Shown: positions 1 through 7,379, counted from the stretch's first letter. The stretch: DNA of 7,432 nucleotides from Magnetococcales bacterium (GCA_015229045.1 JADGCJ010000163.1:1-7432); one strand, 5' to 3'. The notes: generated by a model from the letters alone, not told the origin. A program made the numbers and translations.

Positions 1-15
1 CGATCATGGCCTAGG

Positions 16-44
16 GCGTGTCAGTTTCAAATGCGATTGCCCTG
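16..44 (+). repeat. Left copy of 29-bp inverted repeat bracketing the window
   Basis: This sequence is matched in reverse complement by 7380-7408, with 26 of 29 bases identical. The 20 bases at 25-44, tttcaaatgcgattgccctg, are identical in both copies, and the three differences at the outer end are all transitions. The tip points outward and the ccctg end points into the window, as in terminal inverted repeats of a transposon. No direct target duplication is visible in the flanks (ctagg on the left, ttgaa on the right) and no transposase lies between. It may be a dispersed genomic repeat or the end of an insertion sequence. The identity of the family is not known from the sequence. Confidence 0.75.
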
Positions 45-57
45 CTACCTGGGCAAT
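36..57. other. Perfect 7-bp hairpin beyond cheD, sharing the repeat
   Basis: ATTGCCC (36-42) and GGGCAAT (51-57) form a perfect 7-bp stem with an 8-nt loop. The left arm is part of the 29-bp repeat, but the right arm is unique to this end. The hairpin lies about 47 nt past the cheD stop codon. On the cheD strand it is preceded, not followed, by a T run (71-76), so it is not a canonical Rho-independent terminator. It could still protect the 3' end of the mRNA or act in the repeat element. Confidence 0.35.
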
Positions 58-103
58 TACCCAATAATTTAAAAAAGACCACGCATCCCGAGATGGATTC
101 GAT

Positions 104-649
104 TTAAGGTAAATGTGGATTGCCCAAGCGGCGAAGAAGAACTTCGCCCGTGTGAGTATAAAAAAAGATGCGCCGCCCCAGATTGCCGCCCACATGCACG
201 GCGATCGGGAACAGGCCTGCTGCATGGATCGTCTGTTCTGCCATCCGGATATTTTGGCGACCGATGGTGTTGTCCAGGTCATGGGTCGGAAACATGTCGG
301 CACCGCCGAACAGCTTGGCCGACAATTGGCGCGGGGCAATGCCCCGGCTGGCAAAATAGTCGAGCATATGCCGGATGGCGCAATCGACAAAACGGAAGCA
401 CTCATCCCTGCCTCCCCTCCGGGTGCGCAGGGCAACGGGAGTATCGCCACCCGGTTGAACCCCGTGGCAGATCGCGCCAATTCTGGTCGGTGGATGATAC
501 AGGGTCAAAGAGACACATGAACCAAGAATCGTATCGACAACAACGGGAGACTCGCTGATGAACAACTCCCCCGGTGCCAGGGTCAAGGCATGGGGCAGGG
601 CGCTTTCGTGGTGCGGACAGAGACTCTTCCCGGGGTATCGGGGTCGCAT
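104..649 (-). CDS. cheD: Chemoreceptor glutamine deamidase CheD
   Basis: CheD deamidates particular glutamines in methyl-accepting chemotaxis proteins to glutamate, creating or tuning methylation sites; in several bacteria it also binds CheC or CheY. The 181-residue product has the family signature TILGSCVSLTLY at residues 40-51, with the likely catalytic Cys45. His62 follows at the 17-residue spacing that separates Cys27 and His44 in Thermotoga CheD. The segment KLFGGADMF (112-120) and the late FPIAVHVGGNLGRRI (146-160) also fit the family. The start is the only nearby ATG, but it has no Shine-Dalgarno sequence: the 59 nt between cheB and cheD is mostly pyrimidine on the mRNA strand. About 20 N-terminal residues precede the conserved domain, so the true start could be slightly different. 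This is the last gene of the chemotaxis cluster; only repeats and short hairpins follow it. Confidence 0.93.
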   Translation of the reverse strand: MRPRYPGKSLCPHHESALPHALTLAPGELFISESPVVVDTILGSCVSLTLYHPPTRIGAICHGVQPGGDTPVALRTRRGGRDECFRFVDCAIRHMLDYFASRGIAPRQLSAKLFGGADMFPTHDLDNTIGRQNIRMAEQTIHAAGLFPIAVHVGGNLGRRIFFYTHTGEVLLRRLGNPHLP

Positions 650-668
650 GGCATGGGCACGGGACAGC

Positions 669-700
669 GAAGGAAGGAGAGAGGAAGGGAGGGAGGAAAA
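669..700 (+). repeat. 32-nt perfect homopurine tract between cheB and cheD
   Basis: Every base from 669 to 700 on the plus strand is A or G, built from gga/gaa/ggga units, and it is bounded by C at both sides (668 and 701). The mRNA for cheD therefore carries a 32-nt pyrimidine run including CCUCCC, which resembles the anti-Shine-Dalgarno end of 16S rRNA. It occupies over half of the cheB-cheD spacer and sits where a cheD ribosome binding site would be expected further downstream. Confidence 0.85.
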
Positions 701-708
701 CTAGCCCG

Positions 709-2001
<1,293 letters not shown>

Positions 2002-2535
2002 TCAATGAACGGTCTGCTGCATGTTTGAAAGCTCTTCTGTGGAAAAGATGCGGTTGATATCGAGGATCATGATGAACTGATCGTTATGCTTGCCCATCCC
2101 CTTGAGGAAGTCGCTACGCAACTTGGTACCGATTTTTGGCGGAGGCTCGATCTTGCTATGTTCGAGTTCCATGACCTCCTTGACGGAGTCGGCCAGGGCA
2201 CCGATCTCGGTGACCTCGTCATCCTGGACGATTTCGACGATGATGATACAGGTATTGACGGTCCTTTCGGAGTGTTCCATGCTGAATTTCAGGCGCATAT
2301 CGACCACGGGGACGACGCTGCCGCGCAGGTTGATGATACCGCACATAAACCCTGGGGTACGCGGCACCTTGGTAATGTTGGTATACTCCAAAACCTCACG
2401 CACTTTGGCGATATCGACGGCGAAAATTTCGCTGTCGAGCATGAAGGTCAAATACTGGGTGGTGGCCGATGAGGAGGCGGCCTGCGACGAAGCTGATTCG
2501 GTCTCTGCCGATGATTTCACTGTTTCCTCTCTCAT
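2002..2535 (-). CDS. cheW: Chemotaxis coupling protein CheW
   Basis: CheW links chemoreceptors to the kinase CheA in the cytoplasmic signalling array. The 177-residue product has a low-complexity Ser/Ala/Glu-rich N-terminus (about 1-25), then one CheW SH3-like domain from YLTFMLDSEIFAVDI (28-42) to near the C-terminus. The hallmark NLRG is at 69-72, followed by VVPVVDMR (74-81), which places Arg71 at the receptor/CheA contact seen in enteric CheW. The start at ATG 2535 is preceded by a strong AGAGGGGGG ribosome site; an upstream in-frame TTG at 2589, directly abutting the cheA stop, would add 18 residues but has no such site. A 54-nt spacer separates it from cheA. The acidic, serine-rich N-terminal tail is longer than in E. 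coli CheW. Confidence 0.95.
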   Translation of the reverse strand: MREETVKSSAETESASSQAASSSATTQYLTFMLDSEIFAVDIAKVREVLEYTNITKVPRTPGFMCGIINLRGSVVPVVDMRLKFSMEHSERTVNTCIIIVEIVQDDEVTEIGALADSVKEVMELEHSKIEPPPKIGTKLRSDFLKGMGKHNDQFIMILDINRIFSTEELSNMQQTVH

Positions 2536-2539
2536 GGTA

Positions 2540-2549
2540 CCCCCCTCTT
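2540..2549 (-). promoter_or_regulatory. Ribosome binding site deciding the cheW start
   Basis: On the mRNA strand this reads AAGAGGGGGG and ends 4 nt before the ATG at 2535. It is the reason for preferring that ATG over the upstream TTG at 2589. Confidence 0.6.
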
Positions 2550-2589
2550 GGTAATAAGCCTCTTCCTTCACGTCTCGCTGAAGGAGCAA

Positions 2590-4716
2590 TCAGGATGTGG
2601 CTGTTCCAGACTCGGCGAGTTCCAGATCTTCGACGAACCGCACCATCTTTTGCAGATCCAGGATGAGCGCGACGGTACCGTCGCCGAGGATGGTCGCCCC
2701 GGAAAACTCCTCGGAATTTTTGAAAGTCTTGCCCAGACCCTTGATGACGGTCTGATGCTGGCCGATCACGTCATCGACGACGAAACCGACCCGCTTGTCT
2801 TCCACTTCGGAGATGACGATCTGTTCCACTTCGGGCGGTTGGCCGGTGATTTCAAAATGGTCGCGGATGCGAATGTAGGGGACGATGGTGCCCCGGACAT
2901 TGATCACATGGCGACCATGGGTGGCGGAAACATCGGCCCGGGTCAGTTCGACGCACTCTTCGACGGCGGCCAGGGGCAGGACGAAAAACTCGTTGCTGAT
3001 CTTGACCAGGAGGCCCTCGATGATGGCCAGGGTCAGGGGGAGTTTGAGGGTGATGGTGGTCCCTTTACCCAGTTCGCTCTGCACGTCGATGGAGCCGCGC
3101 AACCCCTCGATGGAGCGGCGCACGACATCCATGCCCACGCCACGACCCGAGACGTTGGTCACCTTCTCGGCGGTGGAGAAGCCGGCGCCAAAAATGAGCT
3201 GGAAGGCCTCTTTTTCAGTCAACTCGGCATCGGGAGCGATGACACCTTTTTCGATGGCCTTGCTGATCAGTTTTTCGGGATCCAGCCCTTTGCCGTCGTC
3301 GGCGACCTTGATCAGCACGTTGGCGCCCGAGTGTTCGGCGGAGAGATGAATACGGCCAACCGGGGATTTCCCTGACTCCATGCGGCCATCGGGGGACTCC
3401 ACGCCATGGTCGATGCTGTTGCGAATGATATGGACCAGGGGGTCATTGAGCTGGTCGATCACCGTCTTGTCCAACTCGGTTTCGGCGCCGGCGGTGGTCA
3501 GTTCGATCTGTTTGCCCAGTTCACTGGAGAGATCCCGCACCAGGCGCTTGAACTTGTCGAAGGTGGTACCGATGGCCAACATCCGGATGCTCATGGTGTT
3601 ATCCCGGAGTTCGCCGGTCAAGCGCTCCACCTCCTCGGAGATCAGCTGGAGGTCATGATCGTTCAGTTTGGCGGAGGTCTGGGTCAGGCGGGCCTGGACG
3701 GTGACCAGCTCCCCCACCAGATCCACGAGGTGATCGAGCTTGTCCGAGGGGACACGCACACTCTGCGATACCACCTGCTGCTTTTTGGCTTCCCGCTTCT
3801 GTTTGCCGACCTCCTGTTCCACCAGGGCAGCCTGGACCTTGGCCTTGTTGACCAGGCCAGCGTCCACCAGGCGATCGCCGATGGGTTGCAGAACCTTGTT
3901 CAGGTCTTCACGTTTGAGGTCACCGCGCTCGACCAGGATTTCGCCCAGGGGCCTCTCGACCGGAACATCCTCGGCGGACGCCTCCTCCTCGCTGCGATCC
4001 AGCATGCGTATGTTCAGTTCGCATTGATCATCGACGAAGATGAAGATGTCCTGAATGGCATTCTCCCCCTGGTCGGTGGTCAAAAAGACCTCCCAGGAGG
4101 TATAGCACTTTTCGGGATCGATGACCTCGATCCCGGGCAGCGTCTCGGTGAAGGTGACAACCCTGGCCTCGCCAAGATGGTGAATCTCATCGAGCAGCAG
4201 GAGCGGGTTGGTGCCGTTTTCAAAAATCTCCGCTTTGGGGCGAAAGCGGATACGATAGGTATGGACGCTCCCTTCCGGCTCGGGGGGGGGCGCCTCCTGC
4301 GCGGAGGCCGCAGCGGCAGCCGGGGCACCACCGGCACCAGGGAGCAGTCCCTTCAGACCGGCGATGATGCGGGCGGCATTGTTCTGGTCCGGCTCTTCGC
4401 CACCGGCTGCGGCGTCCAGCATGGCGCGGATCTGGTCACGGGCGGCCAGGGTCAGGTCGATCAGGCCCTTGGTGATCGGGATGGTTCCGTTGCGAGCCAG
4501 GTCAAACACGGTCTCCACGTTATGGGTGAATTCGGCGACAGCGTCGAACCCGAACATGGCCCCAGAGCCTTTGATGGTGTGCATGGCCCGAAAGACGCGG
4601 CCAATCAGCTCCTGGTCTTTTGGGGACTCCTCCAGTGAGAGCAGGGAATCTTCCAGTTCGGCCAACAGTTCGTACGCCTCTTCCGTGAACGCACTGGTAT
4701 CGATCTCCACAGCCAT
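2590..4716 (-). CDS. cheA: Chemotaxis histidine kinase CheA
   Basis: CheA autophosphorylates in response to receptor state and passes phosphate to CheY and CheB. The 708-residue product begins with an HPt (P1) domain containing phospho-acceptor His46 in MHTIKGSG. An Ala/Pro linker (about 125-148) leads to a P2-like region (about 150-240, TYRIRFRPKAEIF to CELNIRML). Residues 255-301 form two tandem repeats (see findings). The P3 dimerisation helices run about 320-400. The ATPase domain has the N box HIIRNSIDHGVE (429-440), the G1 box DDGKG (473-477), an F-box region near 508-515, the G2 box GRGVGMD (524-530) and GKGT (550-553). The CheW-like P5 domain covers about 560-700. All catalytic motifs are intact. 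ATG 4716 follows GGGGGA with a short spacer; cheY ends 25 nt upstream. No receiver domain is fused at the C-terminus. Confidence 0.98.
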   Translation of the reverse strand: MAVEIDTSAFTEEAYELLAELEDSLLSLEESPKDQELIGRVFRAMHTIKGSGAMFGFDAVAEFTHNVETVFDLARNGTIPITKGLIDLTLAARDQIRAMLDAAAGGEEPDQNNAARIIAGLKGLLPGAGGAPAAAAASAQEAPPPEPEGSVHTYRIRFRPKAEIFENGTNPLLLLDEIHHLGEARVVTFTETLPGIEVIDPEKCYTSWEVFLTTDQGENAIQDIFIFVDDQCELNIRMLDRSEEEASAEDVPVERPLGEILVERGDLKREDLNKVLQPIGDRLVDAGLVNKAKVQAALVEQEVGKQKREAKKQQVVSQSVRVPSDKLDHLVDLVGELVTVQARLTQTSAKLNDHDLQLISEEVERLTGELRDNTMSIRMLAIGTTFDKFKRLVRDLSSELGKQIELTTAGAETELDKTVIDQLNDPLVHIIRNSIDHGVESPDGRMESGKSPVGRIHLSAEHSGANVLIKVADDGKGLDPEKLISKAIEKGVIAPDAELTEKEAFQLIFGAGFSTAEKVTNVSGRGVGMDVVRRSIEGLRGSIDVQSELGKGTTITLKLPLTLAIIEGLLVKISNEFFVLPLAAVEECVELTRADVSATHGRHVINVRGTIVPYIRIRDHFEITGQPPEVEQIVISEVEDKRVGFVVDDVIGQHQTVIKGLGKTFKNSEEFSGATILGDGTVALILDLQKMVRFVEDLELAESGTATS

Positions 4717-4741
4717 GGTGGTTTCCCCCGTTCCTGATCCG

Positions 4742-5107
4742 TTAGCCGAGAACCTTTTTGATCACCTGCAACAACTGCGCCGGTTTGAAAGGCTTGACAA
4801 TCCAGCCTGTCGCACCGGCATCCTTTCCTTCCGACTTCTTGTTGGCCTGCGACTCGGTCGTCAACATGACGATGGGGGTGAACTTGAATGCGGGCAGGGC
4901 GCGCAGTTCTCTGATCAGGGTGATGCCATCCATGTTGGGCATATTCAAATCGGTGATCACCATATCCACCGGATTGGCTTTCAACTTGTTCAAGGCATCC
5001 TTCCCGTCCACACCTTCGACGACGTTGTAACCTTCGCCCTTCAGTGTCAATGTGACCATTTGCCGGACGCTGGACGAGTCGTCAACGGTCATGATGGTTT
5101 TGGCCAT
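4742..5107 (-). CDS. cheY: Single-domain response regulator CheY
   Basis: CheY takes phosphate from CheA and acts at the flagellar switch or on another output. The 121-residue product is a lone receiver domain: acidic pair Asp9-Asp10, phospho-acceptor Asp53 in ITDLNMPNMDG, Thr83 in VMLTTES and Lys105 in IVKPF. The length is typical. ATG 5107 is chosen because it matches the family N-terminus (MAKTIMTVDDS) and follows a long GGAGGGGAGGG site; an in-frame TTG at 5125 would add six residues. The ATG shares its A with the TAA stop of the STAS gene (TAATG), which suggests translational coupling. The sequence alone cannot tell whether it binds FliM or serves as a phosphate sink. Confidence 0.96.
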   Translation of the reverse strand: MAKTIMTVDDSSSVRQMVTLTLKGEGYNVVEGVDGKDALNKLKANPVDMVITDLNMPNMDGITLIRELRALPAFKFTPIVMLTTESQANKKSEGKDAGATGWIVKPFKPAQLLQVIKKVLG

Positions 5108-5439
5108 TAATTCCCTCCCCTCCAAAGTCCACTCGGGTCATCCTGGTCAATACAACGATCAAATCCAGCGGCCTTCACAGCCTCCTTCAAGGAGTCCGGC
5201 ACCTGGCTGACAACGGCCAGAGTTTTCTTTCTGCCAAGAAGGGACCGATGCGCCGCGCACAAAAGCTGAAGCCCCGCCAGATCGACACGCTCCACGTCCT
5301 TGAAATTGAGATTCAGGTGCATGGACTGCAATGTAGCCTCAAGCAGCGACTCCTTCAATTCCTGAGCGTGCTGGATCGTCAAGTCCCCGGTGAGGGTCAG
5401 AGTCCCGGTCCCGGAATCTTCGACGGTCAGTGTATACAT
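5107..5439 (-). CDS. Small STAS-domain protein of the chemotaxis cluster
   Basis: The 110-residue product is a single STAS domain of the SpoIIAA/MlaB type. It starts with LTVEDSGTGTLTLTGDLTIQHAQELKESL (residues 4-32) and has the conserved helix-capping segment VERVDLAGLQLLCAAHRSL at 49-67. In anti-sigma antagonists the motif is DSSGL with a phosphorylated serine; here it is Asp53-Leu54-Ala55-Gly56-Leu57, so no hydroxyl residue is available. Similar small STAS proteins sit before cheY and cheA in other chemotaxis operons, where their role is not well established. ATG 5439 follows GGAG with 8-nt spacing. The gene overlaps the upstream frame by 13 nt and cheY by 1 nt. Its position suggests it works with the CheA/CheY system, perhaps as a protein-protein adaptor; that is inference. 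Confidence 0.85.
   Translation of the reverse strand: MYTLTVEDSGTGTLTLTGDLTIQHAQELKESLLEATLQSMHLNLNFKDVERVDLAGLQLLCAAHRSLLGRKKTLAVVSQVPDSLKEAVKAAGFDRCIDQDDPSGLWRGGN
5113..5123 (-). promoter_or_regulatory. Strong ribosome binding site for cheY, inside the STAS gene end
   Basis: The mRNA strand reads GGAGGGGAGGG, ending 5 nt before the cheY ATG. It lies within the last codons of the STAS gene, so the two genes are read as a coupled pair and cheY can also load ribosomes independently. Confidence 0.7.
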
Positions 5440-6218
5440 TTTCCGTTCTCCGAATGGAAGGAATATGCTGATTTTCGTTTTCTCCCCAAACCCGCCACGC
5501 CCGGATAATGACTGTTCACGGGCCGTGAAAGCAAGTCAAAAAAAGTCAATCCCTCTTTATTCAATTCCTCTTTGTATGACTCCCCCCGCACAGGAGAATT
5601 TTGGAGAATATCGAGGAGTTGCCGCGTGGCCCGGGCTGGATTTTCAGCGTGGAGAATACTGCGTATGACAGCCACGCCCGTTGCGCCCGTGCTCAGCGCC
5701 TCGGCAGCGTTATCTGGTGTCACGCCGCCCAAAGCGACAACCGGACCGGAAATAGCGCACACCTGACTGGCAAAAGCGGCGCTACCCAGAGGTTGGGCAC
5801 CAGGATGCGAGCGGGTGGCAAAAAGAGGCGACAGAGTCACATAATCGGCGCCTTCGGCCAGCGCCCGGTTGGCCGTTTCCGGATCATGACAGGAGCGCCC
5901 CAGGAGCAGATCACTCCCCAACAACTGCCGAACCACTTGGGTCGGCAAACCGGCAGAGGAGAGGTGTACTCCGTCCGCTCCCACTGCCAGGGCGACATCG
6001 GGACGATCATGGATCAACAGAGAACCGGGCGATGCAACCTCTCTGCGCAACACCTCGGCCAAAGCGTACAAATCCCGACCGCACCACCCGGGCAGGCGCA
6101 GCAGAAGGTGGCAAGCCCCCCCGGACAGAGCGCTCTTCAGACGCCACAGCAAAACCTCCCCCTCACTGCGGACAACCGGCTCCGTGATCAGGAGCAGACG
6201 GGGCAACGCCACGCTCAT
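5427..6218 (-). CDS. ThiE/TenI-superfamily protein (thiamine phosphate synthase-like)
   Basis: True ThiE joins the hydroxymethylpyrimidine and thiazole phosphates of thiamine; TenI relatives use the same TIM barrel for thiazole tautomerisation. In the 263-residue product the barrel spans about 6-206, with recognisable RLLLITEP (6-13), LIHDRPDVALAVGADGVHLS (68-87), GRSCHDPE (107-114), ADYVTLSPLFATRSHPGAQPLG (124-145) and VVALGGVTPDNA (160-171). Compared with Bacillus ThiE, the VQLREK stretch reads LLLRLP, the Asn of NDR is His70, and the TxTK lysine is His138, while Arg41, Asp71, Asp82, Ser109 and Thr135 remain. The SHPG version of that loop also occurs in other ThiE-like proteins, including Nudix-linked ones, so function is uncertain. 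ATG 6218 overlaps the queE TGA (ATGA), which decides the start. The last 57 residues are not part of the fold and run into the STAS gene. Confidence 0.75.
   Translation of the reverse strand: MSVALPRLLLITEPVVRSEGEVLLWRLKSALSGGACHLLLRLPGWCGRDLYALAEVLRREVASPGSLLIHDRPDVALAVGADGVHLSSAGLPTQVVRQLLGSDLLLGRSCHDPETANRALAEGADYVTLSPLFATRSHPGAQPLGSAAFASQVCAISGPVVALGGVTPDNAAEALSTGATGVAVIRSILHAENPARATRQLLDILQNSPVRGESYKEELNKEGLTFFDLLSRPVNSHYPGVAGLGRKRKSAYSFHSENGKCIH
5515..5529. promoter_or_regulatory. 15-nt palindrome upstream of the STAS-che genes
   Basis: TTCACGGGCCGTGAA has perfect 7-bp arms around one central base. It lies 76-90 nt before the STAS start, in a stretch that does not look like part of the upstream enzyme. 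It has the form of a binding site for a dimeric regulator, but no regulator can be named from it. It is not followed by a T run on the gene strand. Confidence 0.4.
5533..5573. repeat. Short direct repeats upstream of the STAS-che genes
   Basis: TCAATCCCTCTTT (5546-5558) and TCAATTCCTCTTT (5561-5573) match at 12 of 13 bases with a 15-nt period. AAGTCAA occurs at 5533-5539 and again at 5543-5549, a 10-nt period, giving two TTGACTT copies on the gene strand that could serve as -35-like or operator half-sites. I found no well-placed -10 element for either. Confidence 0.5.
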
Positions 6219-6844
6219 GGCACACCGATCCATTTGTGGGTCTGCAACGAGAGTCGCAAACGATCCCCCGCCTGCAAAACCAGACGATAACAGAGCGCCA
6301 CGGCTTCGGGATCCGGAACCCCGCCCCGGGCGCAAGGCTGCACCCAGACCCGGGGATGCCGCGCAGCCCGATGATGAATCTCCTCGATCAAGGCCGGATC
6401 CGGCTCACCACCGACAACATACTTGACCTCGTCAGCCCGGGCATACCAGCTTTCCGGCAAAAGGGTCTTGGGGGAGAGGGTGATCCAATCCACGCCCGAT
6501 GGCGGCTCCCCCCCGACACCGCTCGTCTCCATGGCCACCCAAAGACCCTCCGCCTTGAGATCGGCAACAAGACCGATCAATCCGGGAGCCAGCAAAGGCT
6601 CGCCACCTGTCAGCAAGACATGCGGTATGGCAGGGGCCAGCTCCCTGCGCATGGCCACAATTTCCGCCGTGGTCAACAGACGCAGGAACTCAGGATCCCG
6701 ATGCCTGGGCTCATCGCACCACAAACAACGCAGCGGACAACCAAAAAAGCGGATGAAAAACATCGCCCGCCCGCTCCAGCCAGCCTCCCCCTGCACCGAA
6801 ACAAACAAATCACAAACAGCATGCTGAACAGCTGCGGAGTCCAT
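6215..6844 (-). CDS. queE: 7-carboxy-7-deazaguanine synthase QueE
   Basis: QueE is a radical SAM enzyme that contracts 6-carboxytetrahydropterin to 7-carboxy-7-deazaguanine on the route to preQ0 and queuosine. The 209-residue product opens with the family segment LFVSVQGEAGWSGRAMFFIR (13-32). Cluster cysteines are Cys36, Cys40 and Cys43 (CPLRCLWC). SAM-binding GGEP is at 80-83, ETSG at 106-109 and SPK at 124-126, and the C-terminal SLQTHKWIGVP (199-209) is a QueE hallmark. The residue after WCD is Glu45 where threonine is usual. The stop overlaps the next start by 4 nt and queD ends 9 nt upstream, consistent with one transcript. No strong ribosome site precedes ATG 6844, so coupling to queD is likely. 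Confidence 0.95.
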   Translation of the reverse strand: MDSAAVQHAVCDLFVSVQGEAGWSGRAMFFIRFFGCPLRCLWCDEPRHRDPEFLRLLTTAEIVAMRRELAPAIPHVLLTGGEPLLAPGLIGLVADLKAEGLWVAMETSGVGGEPPSGVDWITLSPKTLLPESWYARADEVKYVVGGEPDPALIEEIHHRAARHPRVWVQPCARGGVPDPEAVALCYRLVLQAGDRLRLSLQTHKWIGVP

Positions 6845-6853
6845 GATCGGCGG

Positions 6854-7279
6854 TCACGGGAGATCGACCGGCCAGGCATCTTCCCGGCTCGCTTCGGCCC
6901 AGGAGCGGGATGACTCCCAGACCCGCACCGTGTCCATGCGGGCACCACCCAGCTCCGGACGCCCCTCCAGATGGCGCAGACACCACCCCATGATCCAGGC
7001 CGCCAGATATTCGGTCGATGTATAGGGAATACCAGGCAGGCTGGTATTCAACTGCCGATGGTCGAGAAAAGGGTCGACGAGCTCCCGCTGCACGATCCGG
7101 CTCAACAGACCAAAATCGGCCACAAAACCCGACTGAGCCTCCCCCTCCTTGGGCAAACGAGGCGTTCCGGACAGCACCAGTTCCAGACCGTAGGAGTGGC
7201 CGTGAAGACGCTGGCACTTGCCATCATGGTACCCAAGGTGATGGGCGGCATCGAAATGAAAGCGACGCGCAATCCTCAT
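6854..7279 (-). CDS. queD: 6-carboxytetrahydropterin synthase QueD
   Basis: QueD converts dihydroneopterin triphosphate to 6-carboxytetrahydropterin, the substrate of QueE. The 141-residue product has the zinc ligands His13 (FDAAH), His26 and His28 (LHGH), the catalytic Cys22 in CQRLHGH, the Asp73-His74 pair in LDHRQLN, and Glu122 in VRVWES. This CxxxHGH spacing is that of QueD rather than of eukaryotic pyruvoyl-tetrahydropterin synthase. Length matches the family. ATG 7279 gives the normal N-terminus (MRIARRFHFDAAH); an in-frame GTG at 7351 would add 24 residues unlike the family. No clear ribosome binding site is seen. It is the first gene of the run within this window. QueC and QueF are not present. 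Confidence 0.95.
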   Translation of the reverse strand: MRIARRFHFDAAHHLGYHDGKCQRLHGHSYGLELVLSGTPRLPKEGEAQSGFVADFGLLSRIVQRELVDPFLDHRQLNTSLPGIPYTSTEYLAAWIMGWCLRHLEGRPELGGARMDTVRVWESSRSWAEASREDAWPVDLP

Positions 7280-7334
7280 GCAGGCGATGCTGCCACGCTT
7301 TGTCCGATGCGTCAACGCTTGCAGGAAGTGGCCG

Positions 7335-7363
7335 GTATCCGTACCCTGCACCGGATCGGATAC
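7335..7363. other. Inverted repeat upstream of queD
   Basis: GTATCCG (7335-7341) and CGGATAC (7357-7363) are perfect 7-bp arms with a 15-nt loop, 56-84 nt before the queD start. It could be an operator or an mRNA hairpin. It does not have the look of a preQ1 riboswitch, and no promoter can be confidently placed beside it. Confidence 0.3.
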
Positions 7364-7379
7364 GCAACGACCACAGGCT

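Noticed and set aside
71..95. Possible Rho-independent terminator after cheD: CATC/GATG stem (84-95) and a six-T run on the minus strand (71-76)
   Set aside because: The stem is only 4 bp and lies 7 nt away from the T run, too weak to support a terminator call.
2536..2589. Longer CheW starting from TTG 2589, abutting the cheA stop
   Set aside because: No ribosome site precedes it and the ATG at 2535 has a strong one; the extra residues do not belong to the CheW fold.
3406..4638. A 410-codon open frame on the plus strand opposite cheA, and another of 275 codons at 2548-3375
   Set aside because: Both mirror the codon structure of cheA/cheW on the other strand, show no recognisable domain, and have Gly/Asp-rich low-complexity composition typical of antisense shadows in GC-rich genes.
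6236..6913. A 225-codon plus-strand frame opposite queE and queD
   Set aside because: It is rich in Pro, Arg and Gln with no family features, while the minus strand holds clear QueE and QueD motifs.
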